Below, in pieces: positions 21,614 to 34,850 of a stretch of 64,000 nucleotides of DNA; within the stretch, counting starts at the first letter, position 1, and every line of letters starts with the position of its first letter. The stretch is from Carettochelys insculpta. Taxonomy: Eukaryota > Chordata > Testudines > Carettochelyidae. Made by a program: the position numbers and the translations under genes. The stretch covers positions 14,316,010 through 14,380,009 of the forward strand of contig NC_134144.1 of assembly GCF_033958435.1 (NCBI RefSeq), read 5' to 3'. The notes under the pieces are model-generated. The model did no database searches. It saw only the letters and a list, made by a program, of their open reading frames with translations, and was not told the origin of the DNA.

Positions 21614-24600
21614 TGACCATTTTGTTCTCTTTAAATGTTCAATGGCAGATCATCATAATGACTGGAGGACAAAGAGAGGAAGCCACAAATAAAAGCACAA
21701 CATTTAAAAGGAAGTTTGATACATTATTATTATCAAAGAAAATGATGTAGCTTTAGTATGAAAATATTTTAGGTATTTAGGTAATTTCTCATCATAAAGA
21801 AAGATTAAATAAAGAAATGGCTTCACATTTTCAAACCAAAGAAGACTTTACAGTAGGAATATGCTCTTTTTCCCTAAAGGAAAGAAGGCAGGCTTTAAAC
21901 ATAGTAGCCAAGAGTCACCTTTTGTTGTCAGTCTATTCACTTCACAAGGCAGATTTAATGCTTAGAGAACATACACCCAGCACTCACAAAAAGCACAATG
22001 CCTCCTGCTACCTTGAAAATCCACTCAGGTGTTTTCTCCATGTCTTCTGGCCTCCAAAGTGCAGAGGTGACTTTTTTTTTTGAGGGGGGAGGGCACTACA
22101 TAATCCCCTCATATGCTGTTCCCATCCCCTGTTTTGAATGCATTGGAGAGGGCTAGGAAGGTTATAGACAGTAGCTTGTTGTAAACTTATCTCTCACAGA
22201 ATCTAAGACAACTGCAACCATCTAGTCTGACCTCAGAATTTCCCCAAAATAATGCTCCAAGGGCAGGAATGTTGAGTCCAATCCTGCTGTCCTTTACCCA
22301 AGCTCCCACTGACTATCCGGAAGTTTGGAATGATTTAGGACTTCACTACTGGGCCTCAAACTTATTTAAAACAACTCTGTGTCTACAAAACATGTAAATG
22401 CTGCTTTTTCCCCCTCTCATTGTTTAGTTATCATTTCATTCCTTGTTAATCCATTGATTTGGTGTCATTTTTGACTTTCAGGGTATTTAGGACCCAATCC
22501 AACTCCTGCTGGACCCAGTGGGACTTGGATGAGACCCTTCACAAGGACAACTGTGAGCCACATGACAATAGAACTTCAGCATTATACGGTTAAGCACTTA
22601 ATATCTGACTAGCAAACCATTCTTATAACTCCACTTTGACATACTGGAAACATAGGGAGCTCCAAGATACTTTACAGAATGAATTGTAGATTCTGTGGTA
22701 GCACAAGACTTCAGAAAATTGATATTAGATAAAACAAATTCTACCTACTTCATAAGTTCCTATTATATATGACTTCAACCACTTGAGATAATTTTTTATG
22801 ATTGTGATTATGTTCATCTGCTATAAAAGATAGTTTAGCTGTTTTGTTTGTTGCAAAAAAATACAGCGTGGGCTTTTGGCATCCATTGCAGGGGTATTAT
22901 TAATAATCCTGATGGAGTGGACTAATTCCCCATCTCTCCCAGTTTCTAGGGAAACTGCTTCTACACACAGATATACAATATACTGGAAAATATATCTTAA
23001 AAGAAAGCTTATCTTATTACCCAATGCAGTACTTGCGGCAAAAAGAGAAGGCCATTACAGAAGATGTGGCAGATGCATGGCTTTGTTTTGTCTGAATCTG
23101 TACAGTAACCCAACCTGGAAATACAAACCTGTTTTTATGTTTGCTTTACTTTATTTGAAAGTTGTGGGACTGACTAAACAAGCAACACCATGGAGCCTGG
23201 AAGAGCTAGATAAGGTGATCCATGAGAACCCATATTAGCCACCTGGTGCTCAATGTGTGCCGCCAATTCTTACTAACTTCAGTGGGACCTGAGGATGCAC
23301 AGCACTTTTCAGATTCAGGCCCTAATTCTTTTAATCCATAGGTCTAGTTTTAAATACCAATATGTAAAGTGTGGCCAGATAAATGTCCAGAGAAGAGCCA
23401 TGATTCACAGTTAAAATGGATTTCTATGGCCTATGTTTCAACATGTGCAAGTCCACCATGTAATCTGTCCCTGGCCTCCAAACAGAAGAGCAGGAGATTC
23501 TGAAGTAAGTTGTATTTCAGATATTCCCCAAGTAAGTGGAACCAGTTGTGCCCCCACGCTGTTGATGGGAAACAGCTGCCTGAAGTTACAGGCTGACCTT
23601 TTTTAGCTGCCCAAACAAACTACAGATTTCCTCAATAATTATCCCAATAGGCTTTTTTGTTTATTCCTTTTGAAATCATTCCACTGTACCTTGAATCAAT
23701 ATGGCAGACACATCTGGAAGATCCTTTGATGCCAGGATATGACTTTATAAACTATGATTTTTCCTTTTTTGTTCTTAAAGAAAAAATGAATTACTAATCA
23801 AAACAAATACTAAACAGAAAAAGTATGTCCGAATGTGTAAACTGTTTTAACTAAGCATGAGCTGGAACTTTAGGAGACATTGGGAAATGTATATCACACA
23901 TACAATATACAACATGTGACGCACAAGATACTAACACCCAGGCCCATTGCTGTCACTCTTGACAGCATCCTGAGCCCTTTAAATTGCTGTTAAAGTACAG
24001 TGCAGCACGATGTTTTGGGGGGGTCTCTAAGGTCTGGGTCGAGGAGTGATATGCTCCGGGTGGCACTGGGGCTGGCTGCCCCTTCCACCCAAGGCCATGC
24101 CCCTTCTAGAAGCAATTGGAACCCCCAGCCTTGCCAAGGGGCCCAGCAAATCTGTAGGCCCCTATGCTAACACCTTATACACTGATTATGTGGTGCAATT
24201 TGGCAGGCTGAATTACAGCAGCTAAATGTAATGGGAAAATGTATTTATTGTTAAAAAACCCTGGAAGGTACAAAAATTATTATAGATGTAGGAAGTACTG
24301 GATAGCTGAGGGGTCTGGTAATTCAATTCACAACTTTGCCTTTCCTGATCTCCATTTTAAATTCAGGGCAAGTCTGTAGGGATAAAAAGTCTTGCTATTC
24401 AATCTTCTCGACACAGTTCCCAACAGACAAGCAGGCACATTCCCCAGCACAGCCAATATTGTTTTTGCAGGGTTATAATAAAGGCCAAATACTGTATTAA
24501 CACAAAAGTCACCCTAAGCAGCAGCAGTCCTTCCAAGTCACGCTCAAACGCACAGCCAGGGTGATTTGCGGGATTTGTACTGCCACTGCCTTTGCTGTAC

Positions 24601-27600
24601 TTCCTCTGTTGAGGAGGCTTTTCAGGCTGGTCAGAAGACAAAATGCCTGTCATTACTGCATACAGATTCTAAGAATGGGCCTGTAATGGAACTGTGCAGT
24701 GTTTGTACAAACAACTACAGAATTCAATTTACAAATGTAACAATAGCATTAGACTGATATTTGTCATACACAAGAAGAGCAAAATTACCAGTGTGACCAT
24801 CAGTGGACTCATTACCAGGTCCACCAATGGGCTGGGCAAAGAGGTCAGTTGCCTCTGGGCCTGGCATTTCAAAGGCAGCAGTGGCAGGTGGAGCTGCAGG
24901 CCCCTTTGAAGTACCCTGGTAGCACTACACTGGCTGTGAGGAGGGGAAGGGTGCTGGTCATTCCCATGTGGTCAGTATTTCACATCACAAAAGGAGTCCC
25001 ATTGTGAACCCCAAAATAGAAGTCTTTATGAAATAATAATCTGTGAATCAAAGCAACAATTTCGTGGGAATTATGCACAAGTGAAAAAAAAAAAGATGGG
25101 AGTGAACTTTAATTTTGAAATTTACCATTTCTTCTGAGGTTCTTCAAGCTTTATTATTTTTTCTTTTTTGCCTGGCAGTAACTAGAATCACTGGCCTCAT
25201 TCTTTCACAGCGGGCATTGGTTGGTCAAAGTATTTGTAAGGAAAGAAAACAGCATTAAAAAATTATGTCTTTTTTTCAAATAGTGAGTTTGGATAAAATG
25301 GAGCTAAATTCCAATCTCATCTACTTTCGTGTAAACATGGAGTTATTTAAATGAAATCACACTTACGCTAGTCTAAAGGAGATCAGAATTTGGCCCAGTG
25401 TCTGCAGACCAGTACTGTTCACACTGGTAATTTATTCAGGATTTAGGTATTTATTTACTTTTCTAGGAAACCATATAATTGTACAGCTGTGTTACAGCAA
25501 CTGACATATGACTTGGCACTTCTGCTATGAATGTCTTTGATCCAGCAATGTGCACTCACTCACAATGACATATTCTGCATATTTTATGGTGTGCTGAAAA
25601 AACTTATGTTACAGTTAACAAGGGAAAGCTGAATGGAAAATACTACACGATGCAACGTGGCTAAGTTGCGCCACCAGTGCAACCTCACCTTTGGGAATTT
25701 CCTGATCTCTGCTCATTTAACCCTGCAAGCTCAATGCTGCATTTCTATTACAGATTTTAATATAATTTCCTAGTGGTTCTGTTTGTTTGTTTGCTTTTAA
25801 GAAAAAAGGGGAACAGGATTAACAAAATAAATCTGGCTTTAGTCAGCTTGCAGTCCTTACAAGTCTCCAGGCTTCTAAAAATAACTCTGCAAGACTGGTT
25901 AACCAATGTGTGACTTATGGCTTAGATTCTGCACTTCATATGAGCTGCACTGATTTCAATCAGTGGTATTAAGCAATCTGCATGATCTTCCGAGGTGAGT
26001 TTTCCCTTTACTAGGAAAAAGTATGCTTTTAGTATGTTCACAAACCCATTTGAAAATTCTGGCTGAAATATTATGTGAACTTCACATCCTTCTTGACCAG
26101 CTGACACGTTAAAACTAAAATTTCCTTGTCTACACTAGAAATTTAACGTGTGTTCACCAACATTAAAAATGGGCCTTTTCCCCTCATTTTTGAATGGCCA
26201 GTGAAGCCAGTCAACTAGAGGGGTAGTCCCTGTCATAAAGTAAAGCCACTCTTAGTATTTATTGAGCTAAATAGGGTCACATACTAAGTTCAGTTGCTTC
26301 TTATATTTTGCCCTACTGGAAAGGACACAACCAGATCTATCAATTATTACCCAGTGTCTGAGTTTTCATTTTTGAAAAAAGAATAGGCCTCTCTGTCTGT
26401 TACTATTGTGAAAGGAACCCTCAAAATGTGGCCTGAGTGTAACTGAAGCAGGTATATACTTGAGTTTGCAGAGAGCCTGAAATGTGTGGTGAGAATGGAA
26501 AGAAATAGAGCCAAGGAAAATCTACACGAGTGTTTCCTGAAAAGGGTGTGTGGGCATGAAGGACTAGCTGGAGGCAGAGCCTGGATGATGTAGTCATTAC
26601 ACAGTGCAGGCATTTAACATCACACATCATGTGTGTGCACTTGTGTGTGTACAACTATGTGACTGGTCTTCATTTACCCGAGGGAGCAGATCAACTTTCA
26701 TAAGTTTGGAAAACGCTGCACTTAGGTGTAACATCAGAGGCAACTGAATAGAAGTTCATCTTAAGCCATTTAGCATTTTGTTTCTCTTTTTCCTTTCTCT
26801 TACTGTTTTCCAAAACCTTCCTTTAAGTTTCTATTTCTTACTTTTCTATTGATTTCTCCCCATTCCCATTTCTTTGGCTGTACCTCTTTTCATTCCATGT
26901 CCCTTTATCCCTTCCCTTCCTTTCCTTGATTTCACCCCTTCTTTCTTTGAAAGAGTTACTTACTGACCATCGATTCAAACCTCATCCCCCAGTGGTCTTT
27001 CATTAGCTCTTTCTGACAGCGGCTGACAAAGCAGAGATGGGTGCTCCTAACAGTGATGACTGAGCTCAGGGCATACCAAACCATCAGCAGCAGACCCCTC
27101 TCTCACAAAGAGGATTGTAGTGCAAATATTCTTGCTTTGTTGAGAGGGTATCTTCTTTCAAGAAGTAAACATTTTATGGTTTCACATAGTTTAAGGAATG
27201 AATATGGGTTACAATTTATTTATATAATACTATAAACTTCTGTGGCATCTTATAAACACAGATGGGGCAGACTCGCTCGCCTTGACGAACTTGCAGTTTA
27301 TGTACCTGATCCTGTAAGATACTGGGCACCCTCCACTCTTCATAGATCTGACTCAAAGCCCACTGGAATCAGCAGAAAGACTCCTCTGCCCCATGACATC
27401 AATGCGTGTTGCTCAGAGGAATTTTTCTGAGGCCCCAGGATACAGCTTATTCCCAGCAAGGACTTTTAGGGACATCAGTGACAGCTGAGGGTGCTAAGCA
27501 CTTCCCAAGATCATGTCATTAAAAACCTAACTACCAAGTTAAGAAGTGTCAACAAAGTGGCTTTGTCCTCTTATAGGTTGCAAATAAGTGAAACACATTC

Positions 27601-27640
27601 TTTAATGCAATATTATTAGTTCAGTAAGTCACACCAGACA
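21614..27640. other. Long unannotated stretch
   Basis: AT-rich, with no coding region recognised. The longest frame (120 codons, 22876-23238) has no domain. Minor items: CTTGTCTACACTAGAAATTTAACGTG at 26127-26152 is a MITE-like fragment. The block at about 24830-24915 (GGGCAAAGAGGTCAGTTGCC, CATTTCAAAGG) matches the complement of 37610-37660 (see that entry). Confidence 0.4.
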
Positions 27641-27649
27641 GAACAGCAA

Positions 27650-28235
27650 GCATGGACAGTGGGTATGAAGAGCAGCGGAATGCTTTCCCAAACTGCATGG
27701 CTGATCCCACCTATGCTGCAACCCTGGTCCTGTCCACACTGCACCCTCAGACTTCCCCACCCTCATTCATCACGGCTCCCCGTGTCTTGGGGCTACTTAG
27801 GCTTCAGCCCTACCAAGACTGAGCCGTGCTGCCAGCCCTCTCCATGCTCTGGGGCTGGGAGGGCCACCCACCTGCTCGCCATCCCTTTGTTTTGGGAGGG
27901 CCAGGGGAAGGCTGCGCCAGGAGCTATCCACACTCTGGGGTGGGGAGGGGCAAGGCTGGGCCACGGGCTGCAGGCTGCAAGTGTTCCAGAGGGTGGGGGA
28001 GGAGAGGTCTTGGACCACCTGTGCTCCAGAGTGGCTGGGCCATGAGCTGCCTGTGCTCGACGGGAGAGGTGGTGAGTTGGGCCATGGGTTGCCCATACCC
28101 CGGATAGGGGAAAAAGGGGCAGGAAAGTCTGCACGCTACACTAATGCCGGATGGCTTCCCCTATACTGAAGTGGGTATGTGTGTCTTGGCTCCCATGGGG
28201 AGCCAGAAGCAGGGTCTTAAATGGAAGGGGCAGGC
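27650..28235. repeat. GC-rich degenerate repeat block
   Basis: C-rich, then G-rich, sequence in which variants of GGGGTGGGGAGGGGC, TGGGCCACGGGCTGC and GGGCCATGAGCTGCC recur at roughly 50-70-base spacing. Overlapping long frames on both strands (up to 128 codons) follow from composition, not coding. It resembles the internal minisatellites of the hAT MITEs at 51.8, 53.9 and 62.5 kb, but no terminal repeats were found here. Confidence 0.55.
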
Positions 28236-30384
28236 TTGGGGGTTTGCTGCTTACAACCCTAGGTTCACACAGCACACGTAACAGCAAGTTATATCACAGT
28301 ATTTTCTCATAACATCTGATTTGTCTTGAATGTTTTCTGCAGTCATGGCTAGTAATTACAATACCTTTATACCTTTCACTAAGTGTCGATCTTCACCACA
28401 ATCTCAGTGATATTTTGCTTTGGGATTATAATTTGGGGTCTTGAATGGGCCAGGCTTAAATAAAGCACTCTGTGCATTTGTTCACACTGCAGCTTGGGGT
28501 GTGCTTCCCAAACTGGTCAGACAGGCTAACACTAGCTCCAACTAGTGCACTAAAACTAGCAATGGGGACATTGCAGCACAGCTGGCGGCTTGCCCGAGTC
28601 CAAGCCCATCTGACCCCTTAAGTCTGAACTCAGGTGGCTAGCCTGAACTACTGCCTGCGCTGCTGCGTCCACACTGCTATTAGGTGCTAGATCAAGCAGA
28701 ACTCACAAGTCTGTCGACTCGGTATCAGAGGCAGGTTCCCACCTAAAGTGAAGGCAGCCTAAGAGTCTCAAATAAAAAGGCAAGAGTGTAAGTGTATATT
28801 ACCCAATGCTCCCAATCAACAAGTATGGATACGGATGTCGTATTATTATTCGAACACAATCATCCCAACGGGAGGTGCTCAAATCAGTCTTTGTAACAAC
28901 AGGATTCCATCGTGCCTCACAAAAAGACCATCCCTGAGATGCTCAAACAAGAATCAACCATTGGGACAATATCCTCTTCAGGCACATCTACTGTTCTTTT
29001 ATTTATAAGTAATGGGACTGATCCTACATACCTTAAACAAATAATCTTTACTCATGTGAGAAGTACCACTAGCTTCGGCAGATTCTTTACAGTACAAGCA
29101 CTCCCATAACTAAGGGTTGCAGGACTGGGCTAACGGGCAATGGGCAAAGTATGTTTTTCCTTTTTCTTTCTGGCAGACATCAAGGGAGAGGAAATGCCTG
29201 TAGCAAAAGGGTGACAGTTGTTACCATTTTTTTTATTACAGTACTGACTCATTACACTCGTCCTCTTTTAGAAAATTAGGAATTTGCTAGTTTAAAAAAC
29301 ACCTAAATGTCTGGCGCTGAAATACAATTATTTATAACAAACTTTACATATTAAATATATTGTTGTAGTGATTGTGATGTATTCAGCAATAAATTTGCAT
29401 CTCAAGACAAAGATCTCTTCTTTGCCAAGGTAAACATACAAAGGTAGTTCAATAATGTCCATTTCTAGCAAAGAGCTGGCACACTAGGATCCAGTAAAAA
29501 ATATCTTGCTAAGTCTCTTTTCTGTGGAACTTCTTATGGGGAAGCGAACTATGACATAGAGACACAGGGATAAAATCATGCTATTCAAACAGAGGGGTTG
29601 ATCTTAAATTCATCGGGCCATCATGAGTTCTCAGCACCTCACAGAATCAAGCCTCCGAAAGAGATGATACAGCAACAACATGTTGCTTTGAAAGAGGGAA
29701 ATGTCATTTCAGAAAAGTCACCACAACACAGAAACCACAGATAAACCTTACAGCCAATGAGTAGGGTCATGAGAAAATGAGTTATGCAATATTGGCTTTT
29801 GAACATTTGGAATATGGTTCAAAAAGGAAACGTAAGCACAACTGGGCATCTAAGTTTCAGAGGGCAGGTTTTATCCTACAGCGTAATAATAATATATAAT
29901 AATATAATATATATCTAATATATAATTAAGTGCAGAGCTACTGTTGAGGTTTTATTAAAAAAAATCCTAGAACAGAGGTTCATTTAAGATCATCTACAGA
30001 GAATGGTTGGCAATGAGTTTCAACGTGAATTGTGGCAGGGAGCTAGCTGAACCACAAGGCTGAGAACCAACTGACATACCACAAGCTTGACAGAATAAAA
30101 ACGTACACTTGGCAGTGCAAAGATGCGCAGCTGGCCAGATTTCTTTAGGTGCCTCTGGTTCAGTTAACTAACCAATAACCATGGCCCACTATACAGAGAT
30201 AGTTGCAACAGATCAATCTTTATCAAGATTGTTCTGCTATAAAATTCTGTGTGTTACACAGTTATTATTTGGGACTTGTCCATACAAACACTTTGTTTAC
30301 ATGAAGCTGGGAATTTAATCAACCCTGCATTAGCTGCCATGAACTAAGTGGATGGGGGATGATGGATCACTTGATGACTGCCTT
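28236..30384. other. Unannotated sequence
   Basis: No gene seen. At 28475-28720 a block with TTCACACTGCAGCTTGG near one end and GCGTCCACACTGCTATTAGG near the other looks like a MITE of the CACACTGC type, boundaries unclear. 29885-29930 is a TA-rich run. Confidence 0.35.
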
Positions 30385-30387
30385 ATT

Positions 30388-30645
30388 GGCTGTGGCTACA
30401 TTACCCCTCCCTTTCGGAAGGGGCATTTGTTTTGGGAATAAGGGAATTTCGAAGTCTGGGGTTTATTTTGAAGTGCCCATGTCTACACAGCCAGTCTGCA
30501 TTTCAAAATCAGCACTTTCAAAGCGCAACCAGCTGTCATTATGCTAATGAGCCACTGAATATTCATATCAGTGCCTCATTAAACAGTTCCGATCCCAGTC
30601 ATTTACATGCCCCTTCTGAAAGGGAGGGGTAGTGTAAACACGGCC
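30388..30645. mobile_element. Foldback MITE, 258 bp, 3-bp TSD
   Basis: Terminal inverted repeats of about 38 bases. The left arm GGCTGTGGCTACATTACCCC, then TCCCTTTCGGAAGGGGCAT, pairs with the right arm ATGCCCCTTCTGAAAGGGA and GGGGTAGTGTAAACACGGCC with few mismatches. ATT lies on both sides (30385-30387, 30646-30648). The interior has TTCGAAGT motifs seen in the other foldbacks of this window. The 3-bp duplication fits a PIF/Harbinger-type mobiliser, by inference. Confidence 0.8.
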
Positions 30646-30659
30646 ATTGTGTTCATTCA

Positions 30660-30753
30660 CTCTAGGGCACCTACCATCGGCTACTGTTGAAAGACAGGAT
30701 GCTAGTCTAGATGGACGATTGGTCTGACCAAATAAGGCCATTCCTATATTCTT
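30660..30753 (+). mobile_element. CR1 3' tail, sense
   Basis: GGGCACCTACCATCGGCTACTG, GACAGGATGCTAGTCTAGATGG, TTGGTCTGACC, AGGCCATTCCTATATTC: the last ~95 bases of a reptilian CR1. It is the opposite strand of the pieces at 11899 and 32183. Confidence 0.8.
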
Positions 30754-30849
30754 TGTGTGGACCATGCTGCCATGCATTAACAGTTCCTTTGAGCAATCCT
30801 GATATACAAACACGCAGTAGAATACAGACTTTGCTACAAAGAGATTTCC

Positions 30850-31000
30850 AACCTAAATAGACAAACTTTGGGAGAAAAAGAGGCCCAAGAAGATGAAGTG
30901 ACTTGTCCTAGGTCATGCAGCAGTACATTGGCAAAGCTGGGAAGAAACTTTAGGTCTCCTGGCTCCCAGGCCAGCCTTCTCCACTAGACTACACAAGGAC
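30850..31000 (+). mobile_element. MIR-like SINE fragment
   Basis: GAAGATGAAGTGACTTGTCC, TAGGTCATGCAGCAG, GCTGGGAAGAAACTTTAGGTC and CCACTAGACTACACAA follow the core and 3' part of MIR-type SINEs in order. It is old and diverged, and the 5' tRNA-like head is not visible. Confidence 0.65.
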
Positions 31001-32182
31001 GGAATTTGACAGAGCTTTTGTGCAAACTTTCAATAAATGAAGATATGGAAGGTGTTGAGGTACTAGAGAATATTTAAGGTTACATTTGATATCATCTCAA
31101 TTGTAAAAATATTTGATTTCATGTTTATCCTCACAAAACTGTCTTAATACTTCACTACTACATTCATAAAAACCTATTCTCCTGTACATCCACATCATCC
31201 ATCCTCCACAAAAATAAAACATCAAAAATCCAGAGTGGAATTTTGCACGGCTGTATATTTTTGTTAGAACTTTTATAATGTAAGGTTTCTATCTAATCTG
31301 CATAAAACAAAAATACTGATGTATATTGATAAAAATTTAGTTTACACTATTATTGCAGAGTATATTTTAATCTGTTGTTTAAAAATATAAAAGTTAATCT
31401 ACAAAGAAATGAGTGAGCAGGGGGGTCTCACTTTGCCATATCATGAACCAATGTTAAAACAGGAAAAAAAACATTTTGGAATCCCCATTTCCATCCAGCT
31501 TTAAAGAAATGGTTTGTCATAATCCCTTGAATATTTTGCAAATCCCTAGGGGCTGCAATTCCCAGGTTTGAGAATTGGTCAACAACAGAAAAATTTAAAC
31601 TTGAGAAATTTTGAAAAGGTCAAAGTCGTTTTTGTTTCACAGGTTGGAAAAAAGAACCATTTTTCAGGTATTTGAATTTTTTCAGTAAAAGCTTCACTTT
31701 TTCCTGTTCTCCTAATTCTTCTTTTTTACAACTAACAAAAGAAAGGGAGGAAAGGAGAGCATTTTGGGTGGGAAGGGCAGGAAATGAAAAACCAAAAAGT
31801 AACCACCCTTCAAACTACATTAATCCCTACATTTTTCATTGTTCAATTTTGTCAAAAGAAAAAATAAATACACCAGTTTTGGGGAAAATTACAGATCTTT
31901 TTTAAAAGGTGTGTTTTTTTCAACATGTGAAGACATACTACAAATCAACAGGCAAACAAACCAAAAAAGATATGTTTTCCACTACCTTTGTTAGAATTTC
32001 TAGTTAACTGAGAAGGAATATGAGGTGGTGGGACCCTAAGAAATAGGCCTATCTCCTGTCACAACAGAACTGTCTAAATCACTTGAAAGAAACTGCCTGC
32101 AACCAAGAGAGCACTAGTATGAAACAGAGAAGTGTGCCCAACAATTTCTTTCTGGGAAGGAAAATAACAGCTGCAAAAGAAA
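31001..32182. other. Unannotated AT-rich sequence
   Basis: Nothing recognised. Only low-complexity frames up to 77 codons. Confidence 0.4.
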
Positions 32183-32890
32183 GCATAAGATAGCCTCACT
32201 GTGTTGGACCAAAGGTTCATCTAGACCAGTATTCTGTCTTCCCACAGTAGCCAGTGCCAGGTGCACCAAAGGGAATAGACAGAACAGGTAATCATCAAGT
32301 GATTCATCCACCGTTGCCCATTCCCAGCTCCCTGCCTGTCCTGAACAGACTTGTCTAGCTCTTTTCTGAATCCTGTTATAGTCTCCTACTTCACAATATC
32401 TTCTAGCAAGGAGTTCTACATGTTGACTATGTGCTATGTGAAAAAAAATACTTCCTTTTGTTTGTTTCAAACCTGCTGCCTATTAACTTCATGTGGTGCC
32501 CTCTAGTTCTTGTGCTAGGAGGAGTAAAAAGCATTTCCTTATCTACCTATTATCACACCAATCATGATTTTAAAGACCTCTGTCATATGCCCCACTTAGT
32601 CATCTCTTTTTCCAAGCTGAAAAGTGCCAGTCTTTTTAATCTCTCCTCATATAGTAGCCATTACATATCACTAATCATTTTTGTTCCCCTCTCCTGACCC
32701 TTTTCCAATTCCACAATCTTTTTTTTTTTACGATGGGCCAAACCCATCAGCACACGTACCATGCAATAATAGGGAGGCTATATATTTTCTGTCTTATTAT
32801 CTACTCTTCTCTTAATGATTCCCAGGAGTCATTTTAGACCACCAGTGTAGACTAAGTAGATGTTTCAGACAACTATTCGCAATTACCTAA
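32183..32890 (-). mobile_element. CR1 3' region, antisense
   Basis: About 700 bases in the antisense order of a turtle-type CR1: GTTGGACCAAAGGTTCATCTAG, ATTCTGTCTTCCCACAGTAGCC, GAGTTCTACATGTTGACTATG, AATACTTCCTTTTGTTTGTTTC, CTCTAGTTCTTGTGCTAGGAGG, and TATTTTCTGTCTTATTATC. It overlaps in content with 13403-13978, so the two can be aligned. The 118-codon minus-strand frame at 32114-32470 lies in this repeat and is not a gene. Confidence 0.9.
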
Positions 32891-32901
32891 AAATAAATAA
32901 A

Positions 32902-32931
32902 TAGAGAGAGAGACAGAGACAGAGAGAGAGA
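32902..32931. repeat. (GA)n microsatellite
   Basis: AGAGAGAGAGACAGAGACAG followed by AGAGAGAGAG, directly after the CR1 end. Confidence 0.9.
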
Positions 32932-33344
32932 CTGCTCATAAGCCTTTCTCCAACTAAGATAGCACGCAGGTTAAGAAAGAGTTAAGCACAGATTTCACAT
33001 GAGCATAAGGAAAGTTTTAACATTGTAATTACGTCTGGACATTTGAAGAGGAGCCAAGACAGAATCTGACATTCTTCCAAAGCAGAAAGTCCAATGGATT
33101 TCTAACAATGCCATTAGCAGATTCTCCAGACCCCAAGGCCTGTAAATTTGGTATTTGTGTGAGACCAAGACACTGGAAAAAGTACATATTCTCCTCATAC
33201 GGCCACTCTGATCTCAATGTTACTACTATCACATCATACCCTTAGAAGGTTGAAAGATAACACACATTTTTAAATAATAGCAATTCAAAAGCCTGAATAT
33301 CAAGATAAAGCCATATGAAGAAAAACAAAAAACAAAAAAAAACT

Positions 33345-33852
33345 TTCATCACATGTAAGAAAGTAAGTATGTAGAACGTAAAAAATGCATTAATTTGCAT
33401 ATAAATGTGACTACACATACCTAAGGGCTACGTCTACACGAGCCCCAAACTTCGAAATGGCCACGCAAATGGCCATTTCAAAGTTTACTAATGAAGCTGA
33501 TGGGAATAAGGGGACTTCGAAGTAGGTGGGGTCCTTTCGAAAAGGAGCCCCGTCGGGACGAGACGCGCGGTGGCGAGGCGCGTCCATTTCGAAGTGCCGT
33601 GGCCGCCCGCATGCTAACGAAGCGCTGAATATGTATTTCAGCGCTTCATTAGTAAACTTCGAAATGGCCATTTGCGTGGCCATTTTGAAGTTTGGGGCTC
33701 ATGTAGACATGGGCAAGAACAGTAATACATGTCAACATTTTAATGAGATGGATGAGCCTGAGACCCAGCAGCCGATCATGCTTCACATCCCCCTTATGAA
33801 ATTGCACACATCTCCAAAAGGGCCCACCCCTCACTTTGCACATCCCTGGCCT
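33345..33852 (-). mobile_element. hAT-type MITE split by a foldback MITE
   Basis: Read on the minus strand from 33852 it starts CAGGGATGTGCAAAGTGAGG, GGTGGGCC, and matches the 320-bp hAT MITE at 42822-43141. Shared blocks are GGGTCTCAGG, TCATCCATC, CACATTTATAT, and the ACATACTTA...TTTCTTACA block. The match is interrupted at 33425-33713 by a foldback and resumes beyond. The far end (near 33345) is poorly defined. Confidence 0.8.
33425..33713. mobile_element. Foldback MITE with TTCGAA-rich arms
   Basis: Long inverted repeats. GGGCTACGTCTACACGAGCC, then CCAAACTTCGAAATGGCCA, pairs with TGGCCATTTTGAAGTTTGG and GGCTCATGTAGACATGGG. A TTACTAATGAAGC / GCTTCATTAGTAA pair lies further in. Comparison with the uninterrupted hAT copy at 42.9 kb suggests that a 3-base target (TAA on the left, CAA on the right) was duplicated. 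Peptide-like frames on both strands here mirror each other because of the palindrome and are not genes. Confidence 0.85.
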
Positions 33853-34493
33853 AACCAGCGCTGGTCATGTGTGCTTCAATGGGGAGCTGCTTAGTTAAGT
33901 AGTCTTATGATTTACAAAACTGACTGAAACCTGAACTGGAAAATCAGTTCTGCACAGAGTGGAATTTCCCCAACTTTAATACTGTGAAAAAGTTTTTTGT
34001 AAACTACACTATACTTAACAGAGATATATGAAAGTTTTCAGACACACAGCACCTATCTTGGCCTTAATATTTTACATGTATTTGGCGCACAAAATAGAAT
34101 GGCAGGCTGAACAAGCTATTTACAAGACAAATGAAAGGAGTGTTCTGAGTCTGAGTCTATTCTGAGAGCTTGTCATTTGGGTGAATAAATCTTTGGAAGT
34201 TCAATATTCTGAAATTCTTTATGTTTCCCACTGAGGAATGCTCACATCTGTCAGTAATCACACTAATATTAGAGCCCTGCTTCTAACATTTAACAGTTGG
34301 GATCTGTCAGCATTTCTCTTATTGAATACTATTTTCAAGGAGTTGTTATTGTTCATTCATATCACAACAAGCTGAAACTTGGCATACAAGTTATCAACCT
34401 CGGTGCATTTTTAACTTGTATAGCTTGGCTTGATTATTTTGAGGTTCTACAGGCAATGTGATTTTTTTTTAATTAACTTGCTGAACTTTAGGG
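33853..34493. other. Unannotated sequence
   Basis: AT-rich, nothing recognised. Confidence 0.4.
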
Positions 34494-34850
34494 CAGGGGT
34501 CGGCAACCTGTGGTTCTGGAGCCACATGTGGCTCTTCAAGGAGTCATTTGTGGCTCCAGATGCTGTCACCACTGCCTCCTGTGCAGCAGTCTGCCCTGCT
34601 CCCACTGAAACAGAACTAAATTTAATTTGTTTAACTGCCAGCAGGGCAGCGGGAGGGATCCAGCTGTTAAAACAACTGAATTTAGTTACATTATTTCAGC
34701 AGCGGCAGGGCAAGGAGCTGCAGAGAGCCCCTCACTCACCCCACTACTCATTCCTCCAAGCAGCAGGGCTGCCGCGCACAGAGCTGCCATGGCCTCTGCT
34801 CCCTGGTCATGGTAGCTCCATGCTGGGCCAACTCAGTTTTAGGAGGACTC
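34494..34850 (+). mobile_element. hAT-type MITE, 5' end preserved
   Basis: Starts CAGGGGTCGGCAACCTGTGG, then GGAGCCACATGTGGCTCTTC: a hAT-type terminus followed by a short palindrome. An internal hairpin is present (ACTAAATTTAATTTGTTTAA and complement-like TTAAAACAACTGAATTTAGT). The same internal pieces occur inside the larger elements at 44827-45410 and 53860-54599. The right end is not clear. Confidence 0.7.

Noticed and set aside
27659..28169. GC-rich frames up to 128 codons on both strands
   Set aside because: Degenerate repeat composition with no CpG enrichment like the 49 kb island and no domain.
32114..32470. 118-codon minus-strand frame
   Set aside because: It is the 3' part of an antisense CR1.
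33411..33894. Similar-looking proteins on both strands (about 90 and 122 codons)
   Set aside because: They mirror each other because the foldback MITE is palindromic.
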